In this document: piece by piece, positions 6,182-6,451 of the stretch
Numbering within the stretch: position 1 is the stretch's first letter
Layout of the letters: each line of letters starts with the position of its first letter
Assembly: GCA_002482685.1 (NCBI GenBank)
Contig: DLGL01000043.1
Location: forward strand, 1 to 6,451
Direction: 5' to 3'
DNA length: 6,451 bases
From: Bacteriovoracaceae bacterium UBA7695
GTDB lineage: Bacteria; Bdellovibrionota; Bacteriovoracia; Bacteriovoracales; Bacteriovoracaceae
Program-made: the position numbers and the translations under genes
Notes under the pieces: generated by a model
Database searches by the model: none
Told to the model about the DNA's origin: nothing
Seen by the model: only the letters and a program-made list of their open reading frames with translations

Positions 6182-6451
6182 ATGTTTAGAAACCAAATTG
6201 TCGCCCTAAGTATTTTATTAATCGCGGGGGTTCTTAAAACCTCACAGGCATCAGAATTAGACATCTCAATGATTCAAACTTCGTTCTGGAGGGCCCCACA
6301 AGTGGGGGCCTTTCACGCTAATATTGAGATCATGGATGAAGATCGTCTGATTAAAAGTTGTCAGGAGTACAAGCGGAGAATTAGTACTTTAAGTCTACCT
6401 TCTGAAAAGTATTTAGTTGAAAAGTATCGTATCTCAGATTCTTTTGTGATT
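6182..6451 (+). CDS. Exported protein of unknown function, C-terminus beyond right edge
   Basis: My translation from the ATG at 6182 runs 90 codons to the right edge without a stop. AAGGA at 6169-6173 sits eight bases upstream. The first 23 residues form a Sec signal peptide (R3, hydrophobic 6-17, cleavage SQA|SE). What follows includes FWRAPQVGAFHANIEIMDED (36-55) and a basic stretch around IKSCQEYKRRIST (58-70) that looks like the start of a helix. The pattern of a Cys followed by basic helical residues loosely recalls C82 onward of the upstream protein, but the similarity is too weak to call homology. It lies 21 bases after the stop of the large coiled-coil gene and is probably in its operon. 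A strong hairpin sits inside the coding sequence at 6288-6314. No function can be assigned from the visible part. Confidence 0.
   Translation, partial: MFRNQIVALSILLIAGVLKTSQASELDISMIQTSFWRAPQVGAFHANIEIMDEDRLIKSCQEYKRRISTLSLPSEKYLVEKYRISDSFVI
6288..6314 (+). other. GC-rich hairpin inside the 6182 coding sequence
   Basis: CCCCA (6294-6298) pairs with TGGGG (6303-6307) around a four-base loop. After a one-base bulge at G6308 the stem continues with GG (6292-6293) against CC (6309-6310), then a G-T and an A-T pair. The right arm is followed by TTT (6311-6313) and then C, so it resembles an intrinsic terminator with a weak T tract. It lies about 107 bases into an open frame that continues cleanly, so it is not the end of a gene. 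It may be chance or may slow transcription or translation. Confidence 0.

Noticed and set aside
1..6451. CRISPR arrays, tRNA or rRNA genes, insertion sequences, toxin-antitoxin pairs or phage-defence genes
   Set aside because: I found no spaced direct repeats, cloverleaf-like segments, transposase motifs, terminal inverted repeats or nuclease motifs; the unknown genes look like envelope proteins instead.

Overview
The window looks like chromosomal DNA from a moderately AT-rich Gram-negative bacterium. Four or five of its seven genes encode exported proteins: three predicted lipoproteins and two or three Sec-type secreted proteins. Coiled coils, lysine- and serine-rich composition and small unrecognised lipoproteins resemble gene content I associate with Bdellovibrionota (Bdellovibrio/Bacteriovorax-like predators). 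That placement is inference from style only; no rRNA, tRNA or marker gene is present to confirm it. I see no mobile element, CRISPR array, RNA gene or integration scar.

Layout. (1) Positions 1-764, minus strand: the N-terminal 254 residues of a TSUP/TauE-SafE family membrane transporter, cut by the left edge. (2) Positions 765-841: a short divergent spacer. (3) Positions 842-1714, plus: a 290-residue secreted coiled-coil protein of unknown function, closed by a clear intrinsic terminator at 1739-1765. (4) Positions 1868-3310, plus: a lipid-anchored CE4 (NodB-type) polysaccharide deacetylase with an unrecognised helical N-terminal half. (5) Positions 3301-3843, plus: a small cysteine-containing lipoprotein. 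It starts at a TTG inside the end of the deacetylase gene, so the two look translationally coupled. (6) Positions 3832-4314, minus: a 160-residue lipoprotein, convergent with gene 5 and overlapping its 3' end by 12 bases. (7) Positions 4315-4519: a divergent spacer with a compact cluster of inverted repeats. (8) Positions 4520-6160, plus: a 546-residue exported coiled-coil protein of unknown function, followed 21 bases later by (9) a second exported protein, 6182 to the right edge, which is open-ended and carries a strong hairpin inside its coding sequence.

How the genes fit together. Only two have a recognisable biochemical family: the transporter and the deacetylase. The most interesting functional unit is the pair 1868-3310 plus 3301-3843, a cell-surface or periplasmic carbohydrate deacetylase with a coupled lipoprotein of unknown role. 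The second unit is the pair 4520-6160 plus 6182 onward, two exported proteins that probably share a transcript. Nothing in the sequence shows that the two units act together. Both long starts that a naive ORF caller would choose (1733 and 4478) should be moved inward to ATG codons with Shine-Dalgarno motifs and signal peptides.
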